Translations under genes and position numbers: made by a program
NCBI GenBank assembly: GCA_016223245.1
Contig: JACRPL010000007.1
Span: forward strand, 1-64,000
Origin: Candidatus Saganbacteria bacterium
Lineage (GTDB): Bacteria > Margulisbacteria > WOR-1 > XYC2-FULL-46-14 > XYC2-FULL-37-10
Length of the DNA: 64,000 nt
Direction: 5' to 3'
In this document: positions 43,327-51,544 of the stretch, in pieces
Numbering within the stretch: the first letter of the stretch is position 1
How the letters are laid out: each line of letters starts with the position of its first letter
The notes under the pieces: model-generated
Seen by the model: only the letters and a program-made list of their open reading frames with translations
Database searches by the model: none
What the model was told of the DNA's origin: nothing

Positions 43327-43355
43327 ATTATACTTGTAAACTTCCAAACTTTCAA
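43327..43355 (-). promoter_or_regulatory. Promoter of redox mini-operon, leaderless
   Basis: TTGAAA (43355-43350), 17-nt spacer, TATAAT (43332-43327), 6 nt to the ATG at 43320. Divergent from hydB (43380), which has AAAGGCGGG before its ATG. Confidence 0.75.
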
Positions 43356-43379
43356 TAGTTTAGCAAGAAAGGCGGGATT

Positions 43380-44417
43380 ATGCAGTATGCGATAATCAAT
43401 AAAGATAAAGTTGATGATTTTATTACCCGCCTCGCAGTCCAGGAAAAAGTTTATGCTCCAGTAGCCCGCGGATATGATAATTATTCGTTCGAAGAAGTGA
43501 CATCAGGGAAAAATGTAGTTTCCGGCCGATATATCCCAACGATCCTCCCACCAAAAAAATACTTCATGCCCCAGCGCGAAACTCTTTTGGAATATAACCT
43601 AACCGAAGGCCAAAATATGAATGCGGTAGTTGAATACGAAAAAATGGCTATTTTCGGCGTGCATACTTGCGACTTGGCCGGTATCCAAGCGATGAATATG
43701 GTGTTTTCCGAAAAACCAGCGGACATAAATTATTTGATCAGAAAGAACAAGATAACGATCATCGGGCTCGAATGCATCGAATATTGCGACCAAAATGCGA
43801 GCTGCACGCTGGTCCATAACCATCTGCCGAATGGCGGGTACGATATGTTTTTTACGGATATCGGCGATTCTTTCTTTGTGCATGTAGCGACCCAAGCAGG
43901 CGAAGAGATAATCGAGAAGACAAAGGTGTTTTACGATGCCGACGCCCCCCATATGAGGCTGCTCGAGCAAGTCCGCGAAAGAAAGAAAAAAATATTCCAC
44001 GACGAAGTCCCGATCGAATATCATGAGCTTCCCGAACTTTTCCAAAAAAGCTTTGATTCAAAAGTCTGGGATAATTTGGATAGCCGTTGCATCGCTTGCG
44101 GAAATTGTACCGCAGTATGCCCAACCTGCTATTGTTTTGATGTCAAAGAAGAGCCCGATCTTTCGCTTGTCCAAGGCAAACGATATAGGATATGGGATTC
44201 GTGCCAGAGCGAGCCATTCGCAAAAGTTTCCGGCGGCGAAAGTTTTAGGAAAATGCAGGGCGCAAGGCAGAGGCACAGGTATTTTCGTAAATTCAAATAC
44301 CAATTTGACAAGTATTCCAGGCCGCATTGCACAGGATGCGGCAGATGCACAAGAGCTTGTATGGCAAAGATCAATTTAAAAGAAACCCTTAATGCATTGA
44401 TCGCGGAGCACGCGTGA
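43380..44417 (+). CDS. hydB: [NiFe] hydrogenase/sulfhydrogenase beta subunit, 2x[4Fe-4S]
   Basis: 345 residues. Resembles HydB of group 3b sulfhydrogenases and related DUF-type electron-transfer subunits: GVHTCDLAGIQAMN, GLECIEYCDQNASC, then two cluster motifs CIACGNCTAVCPTCYC and CTGCGRCTRAC. Passes electrons between the NiFe small subunit and the flavoprotein. First of seven tightly packed hydrogenase genes; GTGA overlap with hydG. Confidence 0.9.
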   Translation: MQYAIINKDKVDDFITRLAVQEKVYAPVARGYDNYSFEEVTSGKNVVSGRYIPTILPPKKYFMPQRETLLEYNLTEGQNMNAVVEYEKMAIFGVHTCDLAGIQAMNMVFSEKPADINYLIRKNKITIIGLECIEYCDQNASCTLVHNHLPNGGYDMFFTDIGDSFFVHVATQAGEEIIEKTKVFYDADAPHMRLLEQVRERKKKIFHDEVPIEYHELPELFQKSFDSKVWDNLDSRCIACGNCTAVCPTCYCFDVKEEPDLSLVQGKRYRIWDSCQSEPFAKVSGGESFRKMQGARQRHRYFRKFKYQFDKYSRPHCTGCGRCTRACMAKINLKETLNALIAEHA

Positions 44418-45250
44418 AAAAAGTAATTTTAAAAGATTCCAAATACGAAATTAAAAAGGGCAGGGTCGTAAGCGTTAGGCAGATGACCGACATGGAAAAG
44501 CTTTTCGAGATCGCTCTTCCCGGGAACCGGAGTTTGGACCATGAGCCCGGGCAATTTGTTGAAATGTCGCTTTTTGGCGTGGGTGAAGCGCCTATCTCTG
44601 TTTCCTCATCTCCCACAAAGCGTGGATCATTCGAAATGTGCGTAAGAAAAGTCGGGAAATTTACGAATGCCCTCCACAATCTTAAAGCAGGCGATGAAAT
44701 AGGGGTCCGGGGCCCATTTGGAAAAGGTTTTCCGGTAAAACTATTGGAAGGAAACGATCTTTTATTCGTCGCGGGCGGGCTTGGGATCGTCCCGCTTCGG
44801 TCCTTGATAAATTTCGTCATCGATAATAGAAGAGATTTTGGAAAAGTGAACATTCTTCTTGGCTGTAAAACTCCCGACGACATGCTTTTTGGCGATGAAG
44901 TGGAAAACTGGCAAAAGCGCATAGATGTCAGCTTCAACTGCACCGTTGACAGGAGCGATCCCGATTGGAAAGGCAATGTTGGTTTGATAACATCGCTTAT
45001 TCCCGGAGTTACATTGGCGCCAAACAGGACTTTTGCTGTTGTTGTCGGCCCGCCTATAATGTATAAGTTCGTTATAGGCGAGCTTTTGACAAAAAAGATT
45101 CCATCGCGGCAGATACTGGTTTCTCTTGAGCGGCATATGAAATGCGGCCTTGGGAAATGCGGCCATTGCCAGATCCAAAATTACTATTGCTGCCAGGATG
45201 GGCCGGTTTTTTCGTACGATAAGATAAAAAATATAAAAGAGGCTATATGA
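44414..45250 (+). CDS. hydG: Hydrogenase NAD(P)/FAD-binding gamma subunit
   Basis: 278 residues. FAD domain with EPGQFVEMSLFGVGEAPISV, NAD(P) domain with LLFVAGGLGIVPLRSLI, and a C-terminal [2Fe-2S] site CGLGKCGHCQIQNYYCC as in dihydroorotate-dehydrogenase B type electron-transfer subunits. Connects NAD(P)H with the hydrogenase. This HydG is the sulfhydrogenase gamma subunit and is unrelated to the radical-SAM HydG of [FeFe] maturation. GTG start. Confidence 0.93.
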   Translation: MKKVILKDSKYEIKKGRVVSVRQMTDMEKLFEIALPGNRSLDHEPGQFVEMSLFGVGEAPISVSSSPTKRGSFEMCVRKVGKFTNALHNLKAGDEIGVRGPFGKGFPVKLLEGNDLLFVAGGLGIVPLRSLINFVIDNRRDFGKVNILLGCKTPDDMLFGDEVENWQKRIDVSFNCTVDRSDPDWKGNVGLITSLIPGVTLAPNRTFAVVVGPPIMYKFVIGELLTKKIPSRQILVSLERHMKCGLGKCGHCQIQNYYCCQDGPVFSYDKIKNIKEAI

Positions 45251-46002
45251 CAAGACCAAAAGTCGCATTTTTCGATTTTACTTGTTGCGAGGGCTGCCAG
45301 CTCCAAGTTGCCAATATGGGGGAAGCGCTTGTTGATGTCCTCAATTTAATTGAGGTCGTCGAATTTCGTGAAGCGATGTCCGAGAAGTACGATGGAGAGC
45401 TCGATCTTGCGATCATCGAAGGAAGCATAACAACTCCGCATGATGTAGAAAGAATAAAAAAAATAAGAGCCAGATCTAAAGCTGTATTGGCGTATGGCTC
45501 ATGCGCAACGATCGGCGGGGTCAACGGGATGAAAAACGCTTTCGATCTTAATGATATTCGAAAATATGTCTATGGCAAAGATTATGAGAAATTCGATACG
45601 CAAGAGACCAGAGCGGTCCACCAAGTTATCAAAGTCGATTATTTCGTAAACGGGTGTCCTGTTTATATCCCTGAATTTGTGACCGTTCTCAAAGCAGTTC
45701 TAGCCGGGCTTCCATACGCAGTTCCCGATCATGCAGCGTGTCTGGAATGCAAACTAAATGAAAACGTCTGCATGTATGATAAGGGAATTGGATGCTTGGG
45801 CCCTGTTACAAAAGCCGGATGCAATTCTTGGTGCATCAATAACGGTAATATATGTTATGGCTGTAGGGGAATGGTAACAAACCCGGCAGTCAACGGGGCT
45901 CGTGATGTTCTTACCAAATATAATATCCCGATGGATATGATCGTAAATAAGATGAATATGTATAACAAATGCAGGGAGATCGATCAAAATGCGAAACGTT
46001 AA
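45247..46002 (+). CDS. hydD: [NiFe] hydrogenase small (delta) subunit
   Basis: 251 residues. Small-subunit proximal-cluster motif CCEGCQLQ (about residues 14-21), EGSITTPHD, AYGSCATIGG, NGCPVYIPE, then a Cys-rich end (CLECKLNENVCMYDKG, CLGPVTKAGCNSWC, CYGCRG) for additional FeS clusters. Holds the electron chain facing the NiFe site. No Tat signal, so cytoplasmic. ATGA overlap with hydG. Confidence 0.95.
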   Translation: MTRPKVAFFDFTCCEGCQLQVANMGEALVDVLNLIEVVEFREAMSEKYDGELDLAIIEGSITTPHDVERIKKIRARSKAVLAYGSCATIGGVNGMKNAFDLNDIRKYVYGKDYEKFDTQETRAVHQVIKVDYFVNGCPVYIPEFVTVLKAVLAGLPYAVPDHAACLECKLNENVCMYDKGIGCLGPVTKAGCNSWCINNGNICYGCRGMVTNPAVNGARDVLTKYNIPMDMIVNKMNMYNKCREIDQNAKR

Positions 46003-47311
46003 AGTAAATGTCGAATATTTAACTCGAGTCGAGGGCCACGGGAATATTGTCGTAAATGTAAAAGACGGGAAGCTTGAAACATGCGAACTTCGGATAGTCG
46101 AGTCACCTCGTTTCTTTGAAGGTATGCTCCGAGGGCGATCAATATTTGAGGCCCAGCATATTACATCTCGAATTTGCGGGATATGCGCTTGCGGGCATTC
46201 GCTCGCTTCAATTCAAGCCGCTGAAGATGCGATCGGGTTTACGCCATCTCTTCAAACGATAAAACTTAGAAAATTCCTACTTCACATGGAAAATCTCGAT
46301 AGCCATGTCCTTCATATTTATCTGTTGGTTGCACCGGACCTGCTCGGTGTTAAGAGCTTTGTTCCATTGATAGGATCTCATGAGCAAGTTGTAAGAAGGG
46401 CCCTGCGCATGAAAAAGACATGCAATGATATCTGCGATATTTTAGTTGGACGCCATGTCCATCCAATATCATCGATAGTCGGCGGATTTACAAAGCTTCC
46501 AAAAGAGAAAGATATTGATGCGATGCTCGATCATTTATACAAAATGCGCGCTGATATGAATGAGACGGTCGCGCTCGCCGCAACACTAAAATTTCCGCAG
46601 TTCGAAAGGGACACGGAATATGTCGGGCTTGTAAGCGATGATGCGGAATATCCGATGCTTTCGGGCGATATCGGATCAACAGATGGCGTCAGACTGAAAA
46701 AAGTCGATTATAAAAAAGCGACAAATGAGTTTATTGTTCCCCATTCAAGCGCGAAACATTCAAAATTAGGCAGAGGATCGTTCATGGTTGGAGCGTTGGC
46801 ACGATTTAACCTTAATTCTGCAAAATTACATCCAAAAGCCAAAGAAATTGCAGCCGCGATCGGCCTAAAACCGAAATGCACAAATCCATATTTGAATACC
46901 GCCGCACAACTAGTCGAGAGCGTCCATTCCCTTGAAGATTCGATAAGTATTCTTGAGGATCTAAAGAGAACAGGCGTTAATTACCACGAAGAGATCATTG
47001 TCGGGCTAAATGAAAAAGGGACGATCCCTGTTAAGGCCGGTAATGGCGTCGGGGCAGTTGAAGTCCCGCGCGGGATCTTATACCACAACTATGAAGTCGA
47101 TGATAAGGGGATAATTGTTAATGCGAACTGCATAATACCGACTGGCCAAAATCTGAACAATATCGAGCAGGACATGAAAAAGCTTGTTCCTGAAATATTG
47201 GATAGGACCGACGAAGAAATAACATTGGCGCTTGAAATGCTTGTCCGCGCTTATGACCCATGCATCTCTTGTTCCGCGCATTTCCTGGATGTTAAGTTTG
47301 TTAACCGCTGA
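45989..47311 (+). CDS. hydA: [NiFe] hydrogenase large (alpha) subunit
   Basis: 440 residues. Nickel ligands as N-terminal RICGICACGH (about 51-60) and C-terminal DPCISCSAH, followed by a 9-residue tail FLDVKFVNR that a maturation endopeptidase would remove after His. RVEGHGNI start. Architecture with subunits B, G and D is that of cytosolic bidirectional NADP-linked group 3b enzymes. Overlaps hydD by 14 nt and the protease gene by about 23 nt. Confidence 0.96.
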   Translation: MRNVKVNVEYLTRVEGHGNIVVNVKDGKLETCELRIVESPRFFEGMLRGRSIFEAQHITSRICGICACGHSLASIQAAEDAIGFTPSLQTIKLRKFLLHMENLDSHVLHIYLLVAPDLLGVKSFVPLIGSHEQVVRRALRMKKTCNDICDILVGRHVHPISSIVGGFTKLPKEKDIDAMLDHLYKMRADMNETVALAATLKFPQFERDTEYVGLVSDDAEYPMLSGDIGSTDGVRLKKVDYKKATNEFIVPHSSAKHSKLGRGSFMVGALARFNLNSAKLHPKAKEIAAAIGLKPKCTNPYLNTAAQLVESVHSLEDSISILEDLKRTGVNYHEEIIVGLNEKGTIPVKAGNGVGAVEVPRGILYHNYEVDDKGIIVNANCIIPTGQNLNNIEQDMKKLVPEILDRTDEEITLALEMLVRAYDPCISCSAHFLDVKFVNR

Positions 47312-47783
47312 TGTAAAAAAATTATTTACTTCCGATGATCGCGGGATCACTTTAATAATAACTATAGGGAATAGTTTTCGGTCGGATGATGGAACTGGGC
47401 CTTATATATTTTCAAGATGCGAAATTCGAATTCCTAAATCCGAAACAAGTTCTAAATATACAATAATAAACGCAGAAGATAAGCCTGAAAATATTATAGA
47501 TGAAGCGATAGCGTATAAGCCCGCGAGAACTATTATAATAGATGCGGCAGATTTCGGCGGAAAACCCGGGGAGGCGAGGATAATAGACCAGGAAAATATA
47601 CCAAACACAACTTTAAGTACACACACTTTCCCAATTCCTATAATTGCCAAGATGTTGGAAAAAGATACCGGCTCAAAAGTTGTATTTTTAGGCATTCAAC
47701 CTAAGAAGATCGAGTTTGGCGAAGGATTGTCAGTTGATGTTAAAAAAACTGCAGAGGAAATAATTGCCTGCATTAATAAATAG
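47289..47783 (+). CDS. Hydrogenase maturation protease (HycI/HyaD family)
   Basis: About 164 residues from the ATG at 47289, which overlaps the end of hydA (TTG at 47298 is an alternative; the longer frame to 47232 is within hydA). ITIGNSFRSDDGTGPY supplies the nickel-sensing GN-x4-DDG motif, with IIDAADFGGKPGEARI and STHTFPIPIIAKML following. Cleaves the C-terminal tail of HydA after nickel insertion. Confidence 0.93.
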   Translation: MLSLLTADVKKLFTSDDRGITLIITIGNSFRSDDGTGPYIFSRCEIRIPKSETSSKYTIINAEDKPENIIDEAIAYKPARTIIIDAADFGGKPGEARIIDQENIPNTTLSTHTFPIPIIAKMLEKDTGSKVVFLGIQPKKIEFGEGLSVDVKKTAEEIIACINK

Positions 47784-47817
47784 TTGTTATCCTGCGACTA
47801 AACGTCGCGGCTAACAA
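47784..47817 (+). repeat. Palindromic repeat family A, copy 4
   Basis: Arms TTGTTA-T-CC-T-GCGAC and GTCGC-GG-C-TAACAA around loop TAAAC (47799-47803). Same bulged T and loop as copy 2, but the inner pair is C-G instead of A-T and the outer arm differs on both sides in a complementary way. Confidence 0.9.
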
Positions 47818-47825
47818 AAATCTGA

Positions 47826-47855
47826 GGAAACCGCGAAGTTTATTCGCAGGTTTCC
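47826..47855 (-). repeat. Palindromic repeat family A, copy 5
   Basis: The exact reverse complement of the 30-nt copy in rimO (29935-29964). It faces copy 4 eight bases away, between the protease and hypA genes, so the transcript could form two hairpins. Confidence 0.95.
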
Positions 47856-47878
47856 GACAAATATGAGGAGGCTGAATT

Positions 47879-48121
47879 ATGCATGAAATGCATTTGATAA
47901 ATGACCTATTTGCCGATGTGTTAAAACATGCCAATGAAAACAAAGCAAAAAAAGTTACAAAATTATATCTACAAATGGGAGATTTTACGGAAATAAATCC
48001 CGACATCTTAAAATTCCATTTTAACGAGTTAGCTAAAGGGACGGCAATTGAAGACGCAGTTATTGATATAAAGCAAAGCGATAAGAGAGAGATAAGGCTT
48101 TTGTCTTTCGACTGCGAATAA
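47879..48121 (+). CDS. hypA: HypA-like nickel-delivery protein lacking the zinc domain
   Basis: 80 residues. Starts MHEMHLINDLFADVL, matching HypA's nickel site (His2, Glu3) and helix; then KKVTKLYLQMGDFTEINPD and FHFNELAKGTAIEDA, both conserved in HypA. Normal HypA is about 113 residues with a C-terminal four-Cys zinc ribbon; here the protein ends after VIDIKQSDKREIRLLSFDCE with no CxxC pairs. Ribosome-binding site GAGGAGG. HypB is not in the window. Confidence 0.8.
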   Translation: MHEMHLINDLFADVLKHANENKAKKVTKLYLQMGDFTEINPDILKFHFNELAKGTAIEDAVIDIKQSDKREIRLLSFDCE

Positions 48122-48124
48122 TAT

Positions 48125-49429
48125 ATGTGTTACGCGATACCGGGGAAAGTTTCTCAAATAGGCAACAAAAAAGCGACAGTTGATTACTTCGGTGAACAGA
48201 AAACTGCGATAAACGAGATCGAGGATCTTAAAATCGGCGATTATATCTACGCACAGGGCGGCTATGTTATAGAAAAAATACCGGAAAGCAAAGCTCTCGA
48301 GATATTATCCGTTTGGCGCGAAACATTTTTCGACCTCCACGATCTTGACCTTAGGCTTTCGCGCCTAGAACTCGAGAAAAATGGGATCGACAGGAAACTC
48401 GGTCAAATTCTGGATAATGCCGCGGAAGGGCTCGCATTAAAAAATTCCGATCTGTTGTATCTTCTAAAGCTTGAAAAAGAAAACGAACTTAATCTATTAT
48501 TTAAAGCGTCAAATTTCCTAAGAGCAAAACATTTAAGCAATTCTTGCTGTGTGCACGGGATAATTGAATTCTCGAACCATTGTTCTCAAACCTGTAAATA
48601 TTGCGGGATTTCTATAGAAAACAAAAATATTGCACGCTATAGGATGAGAAAAGCTGAAATTTCAGATACGGCATTTGATGCGATCAATAAAATGGGTTTT
48701 AAAGCGCTAGTTCTCCAAAGCGGCGAGGATCCTGGATATTCGGTTGATGACCTTTGCGAGATTGTAAGAGATATAAAATCCCGTTCCGCAGCGCTAATTT
48801 TCGTTAGTTTTGGCGAAGTCGGGATCGATGGATTGAAAAAAATATATGATGCCGGAGCTCGCGGCCTTCTTATGCGTTTTGAAACTAGCAATTCAGAATT
48901 GTACACTAGAATACATCCGGGATGCGAGCTTAAAACAAGGCTTGGGCATATCAGAGAAGCTTACAAGATGGGATATTTGATACTAACTGGCGGATTGATA
49001 GGCTTACCTGGCCAAACAATTGAAGATCAGCTTAACGATATCCTATTAACTAAAGAATTAAACGCCGAGATGTATTCATTTGGGCCTTTTATTCCGCACC
49101 CCGATTCGTTTTTAAGGGATAGGCATTCTCCAAAACCAAACGATATTTTGAAAGTTTTGGCTGTCAGCAGAATTATCGATCCTAAGAATGCAAAGATATT
49201 GGTTACGACGGGATTTGAAACAGTTGACAAAAAAGCTCGCGAGATCGGGCTCATGGCGGGAGCAAATTCGGTCATGCTAAATGTTACTCCAAAGAAATAT
49301 AAAAAACTTTATAGTATCTATCCTAATCGCGCGCATGAAAATGAAGAACTTCAGGAACAAATTGGGACAACGCTTTCGCTTTTGAAGAGGTTGGGGCGAG
49401 CTCCCACTGATCTGGGCGTTTCTATCTGA
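48125..49429 (+). CDS. HypC::HydE fusion: NiFe-hydrogenase chaperone joined to HydE-type radical-SAM enzyme
   Basis: 434 residues, starting 3 nt after hypA. Residues 1-70 are HypC: MCYAIPGKVSQIG with the essential Cys2, then IGDYIYAQGGYVIEKI. Residues about 78-430 match HydE: cluster motif CSQTCKYC (Cys153, 157, 160; CX3CX2C), RGIIEFSN-like VHGIIEFSNH, YRM, VLQSGEDPGYS, GLIGLPGQTIEDQ, GPFIPHPDS, NVTPKKYKKLYSIYP, GRAPTDLG. HypC carries Fe(CN)2CO with HypD; HydE normally acts in [FeFe] H-cluster assembly. No [FeFe] hydrogenase here. I know of no described protein with this pairing. Confidence 0.9.
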   Translation: MCYAIPGKVSQIGNKKATVDYFGEQKTAINEIEDLKIGDYIYAQGGYVIEKIPESKALEILSVWRETFFDLHDLDLRLSRLELEKNGIDRKLGQILDNAAEGLALKNSDLLYLLKLEKENELNLLFKASNFLRAKHLSNSCCVHGIIEFSNHCSQTCKYCGISIENKNIARYRMRKAEISDTAFDAINKMGFKALVLQSGEDPGYSVDDLCEIVRDIKSRSAALIFVSFGEVGIDGLKKIYDAGARGLLMRFETSNSELYTRIHPGCELKTRLGHIREAYKMGYLILTGGLIGLPGQTIEDQLNDILLTKELNAEMYSFGPFIPHPDSFLRDRHSPKPNDILKVLAVSRIIDPKNAKILVTTGFETVDKKAREIGLMAGANSVMLNVTPKKYKKLYSIYPNRAHENEELQEQIGTTLSLLKRLGRAPTDLGVSI

Positions 49430-50537
49430 TAATGTAGCCTTCGAGCATTAAATCTTCTCCGACTCTCTCGCAAGTCAGATCTTTTAATTTTATGGCTCTG
49501 GATAACTTATCGATGCCGAGACCTTCTATCGGTGTTTTTGCTTTTTCCCCGCCAATAATCTTTGGCGAAACAAAAAAGTTTACTTTATCAACAATGCCGG
49601 ATGATAATGCGTGAGCATTCGTGAGGCCGCCGCCCTCGATCAATATGCTCGCTATTTTTCTTTTTCCAAGCTCTTTCGTCAAATGATCAAGGTCAAGCAA
49701 GCCCTTTTTTGTTTTGATCTTGAGGACTTCCGCTTTTGTCTTGAGTATTTTTTGTAACTTTGCTTTTGGCGCATTGTCCGAAACGACCAATATGGTGTTT
49801 TCCGGCTCGATCTTTAATACTTTTGAATTTAGAGGGATCCGAGCCCTGGGGTCCAAAATTATCTTGATCGGATTCTTGATCTTGCCCGCAATTTCTCGAA
49901 CAGTGAGTTCGGGATCATCTTTTATTACCGTATTTATCCCGACCAAAATCGCGTCGACAATATTTCTTAGATGATGCCCGCGAATGCGGGACTCGATGCC
50001 CGTTATCCAAAAACTATCTCCTGTCCTTGTGGCGATCTTCCCATCCATGCTCATCGCGGCTTTTAATATGACATATGGCCGGCCGGTCGTTATATGCTTT
50101 ATAAAAACTTCGTTTATTTTTTTTGCTTCGTCTTCGAGCAAGCCGACTTTAACTTCGACGCCAGCTTCCCGCAGATCGGCGAATCCTCGCCCGGCAACCG
50201 ACGGGTTAGGGTCTTGCATGGCGGCAATTACTGTTTTTATCCCGGATTTGATTATGCTTTGGGTGCACGGGGGATTATTTTTCTCCTCAAAGAAGCAGCA
50301 TGGTTCAAGATTAACATAAAGTGTTGCACCCTGCGCCTCATTCTTTTCCTGCGCCTTTTTTATGGCCCAGGCTTCGGCGTGCGGCGTTGTAACTTCCGCA
50401 TGGTAGCCGCTTGAAATGATCTTGCCGTCTTTTACAATGACCGAGCCGACCATCGGATCGGGCGATGTCCTCCCCTCCATCGATTTGGCAAGGCTTATCG
50501 CCTCGCTCATGAATTTTATATCGTCTTCAGTCCACAT
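49422..50537 (-). CDS. ribD: Bifunctional riboflavin deaminase/reductase RibD
   Basis: 371 residues. N-terminal cytidine-deaminase-like zinc site HAEAWA plus PCCFFEEKNNPPC; C-terminal reductase domain (RPYVILKAAMSMDGKIATRTG, GINTVIKDDPELTVR, SILIEGGGLTNAHALSSGIVD). Catalyses two consecutive steps to riboflavin, and FAD is used by HydG here. Overlaps rpe by 22 nt and converges on the HypC-HydE gene. Confidence 0.96.
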   Translation of the reverse strand: MWTEDDIKFMSEAISLAKSMEGRTSPDPMVGSVIVKDGKIISSGYHAEVTTPHAEAWAIKKAQEKNEAQGATLYVNLEPCCFFEEKNNPPCTQSIIKSGIKTVIAAMQDPNPSVAGRGFADLREAGVEVKVGLLEDEAKKINEVFIKHITTGRPYVILKAAMSMDGKIATRTGDSFWITGIESRIRGHHLRNIVDAILVGINTVIKDDPELTVREIAGKIKNPIKIILDPRARIPLNSKVLKIEPENTILVVSDNAPKAKLQKILKTKAEVLKIKTKKGLLDLDHLTKELGKRKIASILIEGGGLTNAHALSSGIVDKVNFFVSPKIIGGEKAKTPIEGLGIDKLSRAIKLKDLTCERVGEDLMLEGYIIR

Positions 50538-51163
50538 ATGGCCTTCTTATAATCATTCGAATAAAAAACCGCGGAACCAGCGACCAATATATCGACTCCG
50601 GCGTTTATGGCATTTTTTGAATTGTCCAAATTGACCCCGCCGTCTATTTCAATATCGACTTTCAACTTACGCCTAACGATCTCCGATTTTAGGCGTTTAA
50701 CCTTGTCCAAGGCTTCCGGTATGAACTTCTGGCCCTCGAAGCCTGGGTTGACAGACATTATAAGGACCATTGCGACCTTGTCCAATACATGGAATATGGA
50801 TTCGATCGGTGTTTTTGGGTTAACAACAACGCCCGGCAGAACATTATTTTGCCTGATCAATTCTATGTCTTTGTCCAGGTCCTTTGATGTTTCCGCATGG
50901 ATCGTGATAATATCCGCGCCAGCTTTTGCGAATACCGGAATGAACCTGTCGGGATTTTCGATCATTAGATGAACGTCCAAAGGAAGTTTTGTGATCTTTT
51001 TGCACGCTTTAACGACAAGCGGGCCGATCGTAATATTCGGGACAAAATGCCCGTCCATTACGTCTATGTGTATCAGGTCGGCGCCTGCAGACTCAACTTT
51101 TGCGACCTCCTCTTTCAGGAAGCCAAAATCCGCAGACAATATTGATGGCGCAACTTTTATCAT
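50516..51163 (-). CDS. rpe: Ribulose-phosphate 3-epimerase
   Basis: 215 residues, TIM barrel. APSILSADFGFL start, HIDVMDGHFVPNITIGP metal/His/Asp block, LDVHLMI, VMSVNPGFEGQKFI, EIDGGVNLDNS. Pentose-phosphate pathway. Sits between PASTA and ribD genes, as rpe often follows PrkC-type genes in Firmicutes. Confidence 0.97.
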   Translation of the reverse strand: MIKVAPSILSADFGFLKEEVAKVESAGADLIHIDVMDGHFVPNITIGPLVVKACKKITKLPLDVHLMIENPDRFIPVFAKAGADIITIHAETSKDLDKDIELIRQNNVLPGVVVNPKTPIESIFHVLDKVAMVLIMSVNPGFEGQKFIPEALDKVKRLKSEIVRRKLKVDIEIDGGVNLDNSKNAINAGVDILVAGSAVFYSNDYKKAICGLKTI

Positions 51164-51543
51164 TTTGTCTCTCCTCCATTGATTACTTCTATTTTTAGGC
51201 CGCTTGAATTTTGTGATTCCATTGTTAAGTTGGGGCTTATTACAACTGTAGGCGGGATCGGGTTCTCAACTCCGCTTTTCCCGATATCAATGCTCACAAA
51301 TCTCCCGATTTTTACTGTTTTCCCGGGTTCCGGCCGTTGTCCTGTCACGATATTCGATTGCGAGTTGCGCGAATCTATATTAGCTTTAAGGCCCATCCTC
51401 TCGAGCCTTAATACCGCTTCATTCTCGCTTAATCCAACGACATCCGGGATCGTAGTTTCCGGAAGCGGCGCAAAATATCCAAAAAAGATTAGCGCCGATA
51501 ATAGCGCCCCTGCCAAAATAATTATCAAAATAGTTGTTTTCAT
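51160..51543 (-). CDS. Membrane-anchored single-PASTA-domain protein
   Basis: 127 residues. N-terminal membrane segment (TILIIILAGALLSALIFFGYF), then one PASTA domain (TTIPDVVGLSENEAVLRLERMGLKA, ...TGQRPEPGKTVKIGRFVSIDI; about 29-93). PASTA domains sense muropeptides when fused to kinases; here the domain is on its own gene directly after the kinase-like gene, with a 1-nt gap. ATGA overlap with rpe. Confidence 0.9.
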   Translation of the reverse strand: MKTTILIIILAGALLSALIFFGYFAPLPETTIPDVVGLSENEAVLRLERMGLKANIDSRNSQSNIVTGQRPEPGKTVKIGRFVSIDIGKSGVENPIPPTVVISPNLTMESQNSSGLKIEVINGGETK

Positions 51544-51544
51544 T

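Noticed and set aside
44414-45250. HydG name suggesting [FeFe] hydrogenase maturation
   Set aside because: The protein is an FAD/NAD(P)/[2Fe-2S] subunit of sulfhydrogenase; it has no radical-SAM motif.
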